Assembly: GCF_003286085.1 (NCBI RefSeq)
Contig: NW_020825288.1
Coordinates: 9,052,001-9,116,000, forward strand
Length of the DNA: 64,000 nt
Direction of reading: 5' to 3'
From: Drosophila persimilis
Taxonomy: Eukaryota; Arthropoda; Insecta; Diptera; Drosophilidae
Position 1 is the first letter of the stretch; each line of letters opens with the position of its first letter. The notes under the pieces were generated by a model, which had not been told where the DNA came from, did no database searches, and was given only the letters and a program-made list of their open reading frames with translations. The translations under genes were made by a program, and so were the position numbers. Of the stretch, positions 53,969 to 64,000 are shown one piece after another.

Positions 53969-54843
53969 GCACAACCACACGCACAGGATAAGACCCGAAG
54001 CTAGCTAAATTTACTGTCCAACGAAAAAAAAAACAAAAAAACAAATGGACATGCGCTGTCCCTAAATTAATGCACCGAATTACAAATCGAAAAGTGAAAT
54101 GGAATGGTTTGAATTTAAGCAGCACCATTGGATTTTGTTTATCTTTCAAACCTGCTAGTTGATTTATTTGGTTATAGAAATCTCTTCCGAAATTAAAAAA
54201 AAAAAACTAAAAAGTGGTCGAACTTTTCGTTGCAATTTTTCCATGTTTGAAAGTGGCGCCTGCAAGAAACAGAGGCTTCCAAGTCTTCGAACACATGTGG
54301 AGAATAATGCCGAAATACGGGCACTATGACACCGATTTGGGGCACATTTACTTTAAACATATCTTTAAAAAGGGCGAAAAGTGCCCCACAATGAGTGCTC
54401 CAGCTAAGAACGTTGGAGCAGCCATACCGATTGCAGAGAGACGCGGAAGACTACCGTGCTGGACATCCTGCAAACTGGCGGGACAAAAAGATCTTCGTAA
54501 AGTCAGAATGCTTGTAGATCTTCGAAAGTCACGACAGCCTTGTTCTGTTTGCGATCGGTAGAGTTTCACAATCTCTCGCTCCAGCAGGTGGCTGCGTTTT
54601 AAGGTAAGATGCAGATTGAAGTGCCTGGATGAGTCTCCGCCTCTGTATCGGGTCCAGCACCTCCTGCTGCCCCACCAAAAATTGCATCGTATTTTGTCTA
54701 GTTTTTGTTTGTTATGCCGGCAAAGAGAAATGGTATAAAATAAACTATATCCATTTTATTTATATTTCAAAATCATGGTCTCCTGTCAAAATAGTAATTT
54801 TCACCGATTAATTGTTATATCAAAGTTGTCCAATAATCGTATT
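53969..54843 (+). other. Pdhb 3' UTR and intergenic DNA before Atg14
   Basis: An A-rich tract follows the Pdhb stop. A canonical AATAAA occurs at about 54744. The open frame 54214-54561 (116 codons) has no family signature I recognise; it could be UTR, a decayed gene or a lineage-specific ORF. Confidence 0.55.
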
Positions 54844-54872
54844 TATCGATAGTGTGGCAATACTTATCGATA
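54844..54872 (+). promoter_or_regulatory. Atg14: Two DRE sites (TATCGATA) in the Atg14 promoter
   Basis: TATCGATA occurs at 54844-54851 and again at 54865-54872. The DNA replication-related element is bound by DREF and BEAF-32 and marks many Drosophila housekeeping promoters. The pair lies about 100 bp before the Atg14 start codon. Confidence 0.8.
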
Positions 54873-54968
54873 TCGCACAGAGAGAAAGAGAAAAAAAAAA
54901 AGGAAAACCTGCAATAACAATAACAATAGCAATTAAATGAAACTCGAAAACACAATGCTCTGGCTGTA

Positions 54969-56581
54969 ATGGCAAGTAGCTCCAGCTCCGATGAAAGCTC
55001 CAAAGCCCCAGAGAATTTTCAAATATCCAGTGCCTCGACAAACGACGACGATGACATCTGTGATGGCACAGGATACACAAAGAAGAAGCCAAATGGAGGC
55101 AGCAACGTAAAGGAAACCTCAGCAGCTGCTGCTTCTGCTGCAGTTGGTCTGCGATGTCCTTTGTGTCTCGGCTGCAGTGCGACACGCTTCCACTGTCGCA
55201 ATTGCGTCAGAAATGGAAACATTACTCATAGCGCCACCGAAAGAGCCGAGAGGTCTGCTACAACACTGTGCACAGTCATTCAATCATTCTGTAAAGTACA
55301 TGGGTTTATCTTTTTTTGCAGCCTGTCGGAAAAACAGCAACGGTATATCAATCTGCAGGCGGGTCTGAAGACATTTAGCAATCGCTATGAGCGCCTCATA
55401 CAGCAACACAAGTCGAACGAGAATCGCGTGATGGCCATCAAAGCCAAGCGCAAACAGCTGGAGCTGCTGCAGCAGCTGATCGGCAGCACCACACAGCGGC
55501 TGCTGGTGCTGGGCGAGCGGCGCGATGAGCTGCGTCTGGCGAATGCCGAGAAGCGCAAGAACCTGCCCAAGTATCCCATCAAAGTGAAGATGTTGGAGGA
55601 TTATGTGCTCGATCGCATCGAGAAGATCGAGAAACTGCGCGACACGCATCTCGGTCTGATGGACAACATCAAGCAGACGGCCCGTCGGGGCATCCAACAG
55701 CTGGTCACCTACATCTTTCCCATCACAGAGGTGGTGCTGAAGGACGAGCAGCAGCGCAAGATGAGCAACGAGCGCAGCGAGGAGGCCGAGACCATTGCGG
55801 CTCTAGCGGATGCCAAGAACACTTCGTATATACGTGGCAAGTGGGTGTTCCATGGCAGCGGCATTAGCGAGGTGCAGTACCGCATTGTGGGGCCCTCGTT
55901 GCCGGCCAATGGAGATTACACCGCTTACCTGGACTGGCTGTCGGACAACAAGGACGATGTGCCAAAGGCCACGGCCAATGAGATTACACCCAGTCGCTAC
56001 GAGGCCTATCGCATTGTGGGCGCCCTCACGTACACGGCCCAACTGACTCAGCTGCTGAGCTTCTATCTGAATGTGCGACTGCCGCACAAGATTGCCTACG
56101 GCGACTTCTGCCGCAAGCTGCTCAACGAGGAGCAGTTCCTGCGCAAGGTATCCCGCGTCAACTCGAACATCATGTATCTGGCCTACACGCAGCAGGTGAA
56201 GCTGCGGGCCCTGAACGAACAGCACACGCTCGAGAACATTTTGGCCATACTCGATCTGGAGCGCAGCGACCTGGGCCGCTTTGGCCATTTGGATGTGACA
56301 AATGCGCCGCTCATGAAATCTGTCGACTCTCTACTAATTGGCATTGAAACGGCCACAGAATCCGAATCGGAAGGTGTGTAGAGAGCAGAGCTCTAAGGGA
56401 TATAAATACATGTTTCTTCCTTGCAGATGAGAACTCTTTGCGTTTGGACTGGGAGTCGGTGCCCAGCCTGACGCCACAGCCAGAGCTGGCGGATCCCAAT
56501 CTGATGCCGGCAGTGGCCCAACAGTCCACCATTGCCATGGTGCGGATGGCAGCCACCTCTATGCTGCGCTGGATCAAGTGA
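54969..56581 (+). CDS. Atg14: Autophagy protein Atg14 (Barkor), targeting subunit of PI3-kinase complex I
   Basis: Atg14 directs the Vps34-Vps15-Atg6 (Beclin 1) lipid kinase to the ER and the forming autophagosome. The three exons are 54969-55252, 55322-56373 and 56427-56581, giving 496 residues. The N-terminus is Ser-rich and acidic. Next come the family's cysteine pairs, C63-x2-C66 and C76-x2-C79 (CPLC, then HCRNCVRNG), then a predicted coiled-coil region (SEKQQRYINLQ to about residue 230) and IFPITEVV, matching IFPIEEV in human ATG14. The C-terminal end is MVRMAATSMLRWIK, an amphipathic-looking tail consistent with a membrane-sensing end. Intron 1 (69 nt) is inferred: removing it restores the spacing between CVRNG and SEKQQ seen in human ATG14. 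Its donor (GAGAG|gtctgc) is weak, and it has no stop and keeps frame if retained. Intron 2 (53 nt) is needed to reach the last exon. Confidence 0.93.
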
Positions 56582-56841
56582 GAACCGGCTGCCGCTGCTG
56601 TCTGCTGCTGCCTTCCCCCCGGCGACAGCAAGGCGAAGCACTTGTGTTATCTTTACAAATTAGGCTAAGTTATCGAGCAGGAGGAGTGTTATCAGAAAGA
56701 GTGTATGTGTTGGGGGTCTTTTAGCATTATCTTTTTGGTTTACAGAACTAATATCGATATGTATATCTGTATATATCCTATATGCTGTGTGTAATAGTTG
56801 AGGAAGGCGTTTGAGTTTTTACATAACTTATTTTTGTCTCC
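56582..56841 (+). other. Atg14: Atg14 3' UTR
   Basis: Non-coding sequence between the Atg14 stop and the shared poly(A) signal region. Confidence 0.7.
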
Positions 56842-56854
56842 TTTATTTAATAAA
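56842..56854. terminator. Near-palindromic bidirectional poly(A) signal between Atg14 and yem
   Basis: TTTATTTAATAAA reads AATAAA on both strands: 56849-56854 for Atg14 and 56842-56847 (as TTTATT) for yem. It would let both convergent genes end at the same spot. Confidence 0.65.
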
Positions 56855-57198
56855 AATGGTTCGCTATAAATAACTAGATCCGAATTTAGCTTATTTAATT
56901 CTTGCAAAATACAAATTACACACACGACTCGACTAATCCTTCCTTAAACGACTAAATGTTGGATGTATAATTATGTATAATTAGAAATATTTATAATTGT
57001 ATGAAAAGGAAAGGCGAAACGAAACGAACACGCACACATTCTTCGGTACAAAAAATGATTGAGCATTCGACGAGGACTCTACTGTCGACTACTGTCCTGT
57101 TTAATTTGAATGAAACCTGCACAGCACACAGTTTACAAGATGATGGAGGCATCTTCCCCGACGAATCCCAGAGATATCCGATGGTAGAGGGACTTATG

Positions 57199-57540
57199 CT
57201 AAACGAACTTCGTTGGCAGTTGTTGTAAGATGGATGTGGTGTTGTTGCTGGCTGCTGCCTCGCTGGCAGCTGAAGGCGGGGAGGGCTTTACAAATACTTG
57301 TGGCAGTGTATGGGTTAGTGGGACGGAACCGGAACCCCCATGATGTGAACTACTGGCCACAGAGACCGGCACGGGCACGGGCACCGCCACAGTGCCGCCG
57401 CTGCCGTTCAGTAGACCCAACTGATGATCATAGCTGGCCAAGGAGCTCATCGAGGAGAGGACGAGGGCTGCTGCCATCGCCTCGTGATTGTAGAATGCCG
57501 ACACTGGTGCCTTCGATGGCTGTGCGGCATTAAGCAAGGG
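57199..57540 (-). CDS. yem: In-frame 113-codon extension after the yem TGA (candidate readthrough C-terminus)
   Basis: Directly after the yem stop (CAA TGA CCC) the same frame stays open for 113 codons to TAG. It encodes a coding-like segment including QPSKAPVSAFYNHEAMAAAL and LSSMSSLASYDHQLGLLNG, with mostly G or C third positions, ending KFV. TGA followed by C is the leakiest stop context in animals. The alternative is a small intron removing the TGA; the best I can find is 66 nt with a weak donor (AACG|gtggag) and no pyrimidine tract. Either way this DNA is probably protein-coding. Confidence 0.65.
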   Translation of the reverse strand, partial: PLLNAAQPSKAPVSAFYNHEAMAAALVLSSMSSLASYDHQLGLLNGSGGTVAVPVPVPVSVASSSHHGGSGSVPLTHTLPQVFVKPSPPSAASEAAASNNTTSILQQLPTKFV

Positions 57541-60500
57541 TCATTGATGCGATGATGTTCCAGCTCCACCGTTTCCGGCTCCGGCTCCACCCTTCATGGC
57601 GCCACCGCCACCGCTTGGTGAGACGGAAAACTGGTTTTGCCAACTATTTTGAAGTGTCATATGCTTCTCAAGGTTTTTCAGGTCGGACAACGTCTTCATT
57701 ACTTGGGCGTTGCTGCTGAGATCGTAGACATGTTGCTGTTGACCCACAGTCATCCCTCCACTGGGTCCCATTCCCACACCCACACCCACTTTGGCAGTGT
57801 GATGATTATTGTTGTTGTTGTTGTGGTTCTTGTGGTTGTAGATATACATGTTGTCCGTTTTGAAGCCCAGTACTGATGACGCTCCATTGGCCTTCCCCGC
57901 TGTGCCTGTGGCTGTCTTTCCCTTGCTTTGAGTCTTTGTCTTTGTTTTGGAGGTTTGCGGCTTCGCTGTCGCTGTCACCGTTGCCATCGCCATTGCTCCG
58001 GCTGGATAGACACCCACAATCTCAACGCCATCCGACTCGCTGCTGCTCTCCAAATTGACCGAAGAGTTTTGCAGCTGAGTGGCGTAGGAGATGCAGCCAC
58101 CGCTGTTGGGGCTGGTGCTGCTGTTGATGCTGCTTCTGCTGTTGGTGCTGGTGATGACGGGCGTCGGCGTCGGCTTGGGCGTGATCGTGATGGTGGTGGA
58201 GGAATGTGCAGCCAGCTGCTTTGATGTCTGCAGGATGTCGCTGGGACACCGGTAGTCATCCAAGTTGATGACATGCGGCGATGGTCGTGCTCCACTGATC
58301 ACCTTGGAATGTGCTGCAGTGCTGCTGCTACAGATGCTGCCTGTTTGTTGACTGTTGATTGTCGTGATGCTAGGATTGCTGCCGGCGGCAGCTGCCAGCG
58401 TTGCCGCTGTTATGAGATTGTACATGCTCTGGTGTTGGTCCGATGTCCTAGTGGATGCTGCAAGATCGCCGAGCATGCCCGCCAAGGCAGCCGCCTGAGC
58501 CGATGTACTGGGCATACACAAAAGGTTCTCCAGATTGCCAGCAGCAGCACTCACAGGTACTGCTGCAGCCGGCGTGACCTGGATTTGAGGTGGGGGCTGC
58601 TGCTGCTGGAGGGGCTGCGGCTGCTGGAGCGGCTGGTGCTGCTGATGCTTTGGCAGCTTTGTTTTCGGTGGCTTGGTGGTTTTGCCGGTTGGCTGCTCTT
58701 TGAGCTTGCGCTTCAGGCTATTGGATGAGGCACTTGTAGCTGAGTCCGTGTCCGAGTTGCCACGCGAGCGACTTGGTCCTGCTCCTCCTGGCGGCAACTC
58801 GTCCACTACTTGTCTTATATAATTATTGGCCTGCGGCAGTGGCAGTGGCTCTGGTGTGGCAGCCGCAGCAGCGGCCGTTGGTTTCGCTGCAGTCTTCGGC
58901 TTCTCTGTGGACCTTCTGCTGGAGTTCTTTTGGCGGTTGATTTCACGCTGCAGCTCATCGTAGCGCATCCAGCCCATGGGCCACAGTTCTACGACCTTCT
59001 CCTTCATATAACCATTGATGAAATCCTCCAGTGAGTCCTTGCGCTTGCCGAGCACAGCGTAGGAGGTCCAGCGTGCCTGATAGACGGTGAACAAAAGGTT
59101 TCGCAGCTCGCTGGTCCACTGGAACTTCTTGCGCGGCATCTTCGGCGGCACCTCCGAGTTCACATCCGCCGCTCTGCAAATGTGTTAGAAATGAGGGGAA
59201 ACCTAAGGGGTAAATGATTCCAATTATCTTACGCCTGCTCTGCAAAATGATGCAGCTCCACTTCGTAGCTGGCTATTGCCTTGGGCATGGATTCGGACAC
59301 CGCACGCCGCAGACTTTCCAATGCAATGGTTGTCCTCGTCTTCTCCTCCTTGGACCGCAGTGCTTTGCCCTTGCGCAGTATATAGTATTTGGGCAGCTGC
59401 AGCTGGTACTCGATGTGCGAGAAGACCATATTCCGCTCGTTTCGATCCGTGCAGAGCAGTGCCTCGTAGACCCTACAGAAAAGAAAAGATTTATCGCTTA
59501 GCAGTGCTTGTCAGGTGTCTCTAGAAAACTCACTTTAGAAGCAGGGAGCTGAGATTGTTGTCCAGCGTGAACTTTTTGCCGCACATGTCGCGGCTTTTGA
59601 CCGTCTCCTTGAAACAGTTGACGGTGCTCAGAATATCCGCGTCCAGGGATGTCGGCAGCTGCGTGTCAGCCGTTCGCAGATCTTTAAGGGGGGGAAAAAA
59701 TAGAAAATAGCAATATTATCTCTAAAAATATCCCTGCGAGAGAGACATACTTTCACCAGCTTGGCCTTGGCCTTGGCCCTGGCCCTTGGGCGTTTTATCC
59801 ATCGTGGCCTGATCTGGGACGGAGTCGGTGTCACAGCTGGTCTCCAGATCATCCGTGGAATGGCACTTCAGTTCGCCATTGACAACAGTTCCTTTGACCG
59901 CAGCTGTGCCGCTCTGTGACTTGAGGAAGCTATCCCTTTTGGCCTTGAGCATGTCCTTGACGGTCGTGGTCTTGACCACCTTCTTGAGGGCCTGGGCCTG
60001 CGCCTGACGCACCTCCGAATCGGAATTGTCCACGGCACTGGGTCGCGGCGAGTTCGACGAAGAGGAGGTCACGGTCAGCGTTTTGGTGGGCTTTGTGGTG
60101 CTGGTGGTGCTGGAGCCAGAACCACTGGACTTTGACTTTGACTTGGATTTGGTTGCCACAGAACCCGACCCGCCACCGCCAGAGCTGATCTTCGCTCTCT
60201 TTGCCTGATGATTGGATTTGTACTTGTCATTGGAGTTGGACTTTGCTGTGTTCGCAGAGTCGCCATCGTCCAGGCTTTCGCTATCGGAGTCCTCCTCATC
60301 ATCATCATCATCATCATCGTCAGATTCCTCCGACTCGCTGTCTGATGACCCATCACCATCCGATCCGTTGTTGTTGTCTTCGTTATCCTCGCCAGACGAG
60401 GACGAGGAGGAAGAAGAGGATGAACTTTCGGAACTCGAGGAGACGATGCGCTTGCGCGATCTCTCTGGCATTTTGATGATCGCATCCGTTCGAGTGGTGT

Positions 60501-61175
60501 ATGATTTCTTGGTCAAGGGTTTGAACTCTAAGGCGCCGGAGTTGATGTAGAAGCCCCCCTCAAGGGTCTCCACCTCCTCGGGTATGATTTCATCGTACTG
60601 CAAAAGGGAAATGGGAAACCTTTTAGCCCAGAATTGCGATTCCGTTTTGGTTAAATGTGTAGTACCGCTTCTGAATTGTCAATGAAGGAGTCGGTGTCAT
60701 CGTAGCCCACGCCAATGTCCCGATGATCTTCCCTTCTGCTGCGTCCACGTCCTCTGGCATAGGCGGTGCCATACTTGGCCTCCAGCTCTTTGGCAATGCG
60801 TTGAACATCATCATCGTTGTCGGCAAACGGATCGCTGCTGCTGAAACCGTTGCCAGTCTTTAGCTTAAGCTTCTTGGCCTTTTTCTGTAACACAAAACCA
60901 AGCGTTAGCATTGAGAGAGCTACTGGATACCCTAAAGGGGGGATAAATACCTTCTCCAAATACAATAGCTTCGAATAATTAAACTCTGGATAGTTGACGG
61001 TGTCCGTCTCGAAGAGTTTGAGATTGATGCGAATGCTTTTCGTTGTCTTTGCTGGCTTGTTTTGGACGGCCGGCACCTCCGGCTCCAATATGTTGCTGCC
61101 GAATCTCGAGAATACGGATTCGCTCTGGATGATTGAAGTAAGGGAGACACGCTTATGTTCGCCCCCCCTCGACAT
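57541..61175 (-). CDS. yem: Yemanuclein, ubinuclein/Hpc2 subunit of the HIRA histone H3.3 chaperone
   Basis: Yemanuclein works with Hira to deposit histone H3.3, notably in the male pronucleus after fertilisation. The six exons are 60951-61175, 60666-60884, 59751-60597, 59534-59681, 59233-59472 and 57541-59173. All junctions keep frame (introns 59-69 nt, GT-AG), giving 1103 residues to the first stop. In order: the start MSRGGEHKRVSLTSIIQ; KLFETDTVNYPEFNYSKLLY; the Hpc2-related domain at about 130-175 (GYDDTDSFIDNSEA joined to YDEIIPEE and GGFYINSGALEF), which binds Hira; a Ser/Asp/Glu-rich acidic tract at 200-262; the ubinuclein middle domain at about 435-650 (LLLKVYEALL, MPRKKFQWTSELRNLLFTVYQAR, WPMGWMRYDELQ); then Gln-, Ser- and Gly-rich sequence. 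The frame continues past the TGA. Confidence 0.95.
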
Positions 61176-62000
61176 TTCCGAGCAAGCGGCAAGCGCACAC
61201 GCACACGCACGAGAGAAGAGAACCTTCTTTGCTTCCTGCCTTCCCGCCCTTTTGGATGATAGAAGCGCGAGGCCGCCGCCAGCAGCAGCGCCGCGTGTTT
61301 CTTCTTCTCCTCTGTGTGTCACACGAAAACAACGTCAACGACCACTCACACTCGCACTCCTCTCCCACCTCTCCTGCGACGGTGGACGAGGGGACGGGGG
61401 ACGAGGAGGGATGTGTCTCTTTCCGTTTCTGCACGTACACCACCAACAACAACTAGCCGCAGCCTGTTTTCACTTTTACTCTCCTTTTATATTATTTGCA
61501 ACCGATCCGCAGGAATTCAACACACAAAAACAATCTTTAGAAAAACATAAACAAATGCGAACGCGACGGGCCCTCGGTTTTGATTCCCGAAAGTTAATCA
61601 ACAGCGATTTTCGCTCTTTCTTTGCGCTCTGCTCTTTCTTTATCTGGCCGCCCCCCGCGCGCTTGCAGATATGCAGGCCACGGATTATTTGTCACTTTTC
61701 TGCAGTTTGGGAAAGAAAAAAATTTCGGTTTAATTTACTCGATTGCCGGCACAAAAACAATACAAGTCGCATATTCGGTGCATCCGGGACCACAAACACT
61801 GGCTAATCGCACTTAAGTAGGACACATTAAACAGCATGAAATACGCGCTTTTGCAGTTTTGCGAGCGGGCTTGTAATTTGTTTCTTATTAAAATCCCGTG
61901 GCCCGTCCTCAACGCTATACATCTCCGACCCCGCGTTTAACTTTTAGGCCAGCACTGTGCAGCCCTGGTCGCGGAGATTTCGCAATATACCTGTCTCGCT
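61176..62000 (-). other. yem: yem 5' UTR and promoter region
   Basis: Sequence upstream of the yem ATG. The large plus-strand frame here (60994-61806) runs antisense to yem exon 1 and looks accidental. A partial Motif 6 match on the minus strand lies near 61982-61993. No TATA box stands out. Confidence 0.5.
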
Positions 62001-64000
62001 TGCTTCAACTAAGATTGTGATAAGAGAACGGTTTACACTTGACGGTATCAATCAATGTGTGCTTCTTTACAAATTAAATACTTTTATTTTGTACATTTAA
62101 ACCAGATATGCTTAATTCTAGAGCCCCTGAGCGATAGTTTGGATTCACTTACCTGAAATTCACTTAATATTTTTGAAAATATTACAACCAGCTGATGTTG
62201 TTATTGTAGCCCTCGTTAGTGATGCACATTTCTGGTTTGTTTTGAACACAACCCTGCCAGCGCCAGCTGTTGGAAAGTTGTTAGCAAGTGGGGGCTCTGA
62301 GTGTTTTGGATTTTTGGGGTCTCTCTCAGTATTATTGTGGGGCTGCCTGCCTCACGTAACTACGCCAAGTGTTTGCTTATAATTAGTGCAAGTGGATTGG
62401 AGCAAATACGTGAGTTTTTGTTCATACACATGTCTGTGGGTGCTCTACTCCAATAAATAGTTGCATGCAAAGAAATTCGGTCGAAACTGCAAGCTGTTAT
62501 TAATGAAAATTGGTGGTTGGCTCTGCTGCCACTATCAAATGAAAGCGATAAGAATTGTGCAATTAATGAAAGTGTGCCACTGCAGTGTCGTGTGCCGTGC
62601 AGTGGTCCCAAGCCACTCGTTTTTACAAATACACACACTATGTATGTATATATTTTTTATGCTGCCTTTATGTTTGCAGTCCCCCCCTCTCGAGTGCAAG
62701 TGACCGCCACCGCCGTTCAAAGAGCAACGTACGGTACTTTAAAACTCTCCACCAACAAAGGAAAGGAGCCACCCGCCCCCCACTGGTGGGTCATCGTTTT
62801 GTGACTTTCGCCCGAAGGCCCTGAACGACACAGGAATCAAATGAAACAAAGCAGTCTCCAGTCCCCCGCCCACACGTATACAGGGCAGGCGCGCCAGTAA
62901 AGAAAGAGCTTCTTTGTTGTCTTGTTTTTATGTTGGTTGGTTGTTCCATTTCATTTGCAACGGAAGAGAAGCCAGCACGCATAGCCGCCAGAGGTGAGTA
63001 ATGCGTTCCATTAGCAATTACCTGGGCCAGCGAAAACAGAGAAAATAGTACTCTGCAGAACATCATCAGCGATAAGAATCTATTTCTGAGTACAGAATTC
63101 TTTTATCAGACTCCGCCGTAAGACCCATAAGTACTCGCGGTACACGGTACGGAATCCCAATGCAAACAAGTGTCGACCAACGTGTCTCTCCATTTAATTG
63201 GATTCCGGAATTTCAAAGCCCCAAAAAGGTACTATACGCGGTAAATGACCTTGAATACATGTGTCGCCTTGTGAAATCCAAATGTGTCCAACGAATTTTC
63301 CATGAAAAGCGAAATGTTTGTTTGAAAACGCGTCCATTTCAGGCGCTCAACTGGTTTTCCATTTGGGCAGTGGCCGGCGCAAAAAAAAAAAAAAACCAAC
63401 AGATAATGAATAGCAACAAGTTGCGCGTACGAATTTAATTCACTTTTAATGCGTCATTATACAATTTTGCGACACGCCAAATGGCGGCGCTGCTGTTTTA
63501 CCGATGATCATTCCCGATCTCGGTCTTCGGCTCGGTCTTCGTTTCCTCGTCGTCTCAAAGTTCACGATCATTATCAAAGAACAGCGACATCTCGCATCAT
63601 TGACATGCAAAAGCGATAAAAGAGATGCCAAAAGCAACAAGAAGAACGAATGAATGGCCCAGCCTTAGGGGAACCGAAGTGCTAGATACCCTGCAGTTTA
63701 GTCAGAGCAAACTTTTTATCTGTTCCCAGTGTAACTAGACACCAGATCTGATCCTGGCGGAATCTCTGTGGGACTAAATAGCAGAAGGACATGTACTATT
63801 TTCAATTAAATATTTCTAAATTAATTATTTCTTTGATCTAAAAAAAAAACGGCAAGACCAAAAACTCTTATCAGCGAAACTCGAGTCGTGCATCATGCAC
63901 ACGACATGTATGTTCTTTTTTTCAATTCTTGGAACTTATCTTCTGCAGCCTTCGCTTGAGCTTTTGCCAAATCCTAAGACTTTCTGAAAGGGCATAAAAA
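62001..64000. other. Right-edge region without a recognised gene
   Basis: Short unrelated frames only, an A13 run near 63380 and an AT-rich end. It could contain the UTR of a gene lying to the right, but nothing shows it. Confidence 0.6.

Noticed and set aside
57510-57580. 66-nt intron that would remove the yem TGA
   Set aside because: The donor gtggag is weak, there is no pyrimidine tract, and earlier AGs follow the branch-like site; kept only as the alternative to readthrough.
60994-61806. 270-codon plus-strand open frame
   Set aside because: It is antisense to yem exon 1 and its upstream region and shows no domain; yem on the other strand explains the sequence.

Overview
This is animal nuclear DNA, and it is confidently Drosophila. 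Short GT-AG introns, Drosophila core-promoter motifs (Motif 1, Motif 6, DRE) and proteins that read as clear orthologues of Drosophila Serrate, Pdhb, Atg14 and yemanuclein all agree. The dense simple repeats and amino-acid differences from the D. melanogaster Serrate I remember suggest a species outside the melanogaster subgroup, perhaps the obscura group. That placement is a guess.

Layout. At the left, 3283-8252 on the minus strand carries the first three coding exons of Serrate, a Notch ligand: cytoplasmic leader plus signal anchor, then most of the MNNL domain. The rest of the gene runs off the left edge. From about 8.3 to 49.2 kb I find no protein-coding gene. This 41-kb stretch is rich in microsatellites, alternates with AT-rich blocks, and has a candidate Serrate upstream promoter near 10.7-11.2 kb. 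It is best read as Serrate upstream regulatory DNA plus intergenic DNA. From 49.2 kb on, the window is compact and housekeeping-like: two tandem minus-strand Nudix hydrolases of the NUDT14 type, then plus-strand Pdhb (pyruvate dehydrogenase E1 beta) with a mitoribosomal mS38 (AURKAIP1-like) coding exon inside its second intron, then plus-strand Atg14, then minus-strand yem, convergent with Atg14. The last 2.8 kb (61.2-64 kb) shows only yem 5' sequence and nothing else I can support.

How they work together. The right-hand cluster mixes mitochondrial metabolism and translation (Pdhb, mS38, possibly one Nudix enzyme), autophagy initiation (Atg14, PI3-kinase complex I) and histone H3.3 deposition (yem with Hira). 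They share neighbourhood and housekeeping promoter types rather than a pathway. The exception is Pdhb and mS38. The mS38 exon has no usable start codon of its own. It opens with a branch point and an acceptor in the same phase as the Pdhb donors, and it ends in its own poly(A) signal. The simplest reading is one promoter and one mitochondrial presequence serving two unrelated mitochondrial proteins through an alternative last exon.

Other items worth a second look are an in-frame TGA-C in yem followed by 113 more coding-like codons (candidate stop-codon readthrough), and a perfect 27-bp inverted repeat with a Su(H)-like core, one copy in a Serrate intron and one 31 kb upstream of the gene.
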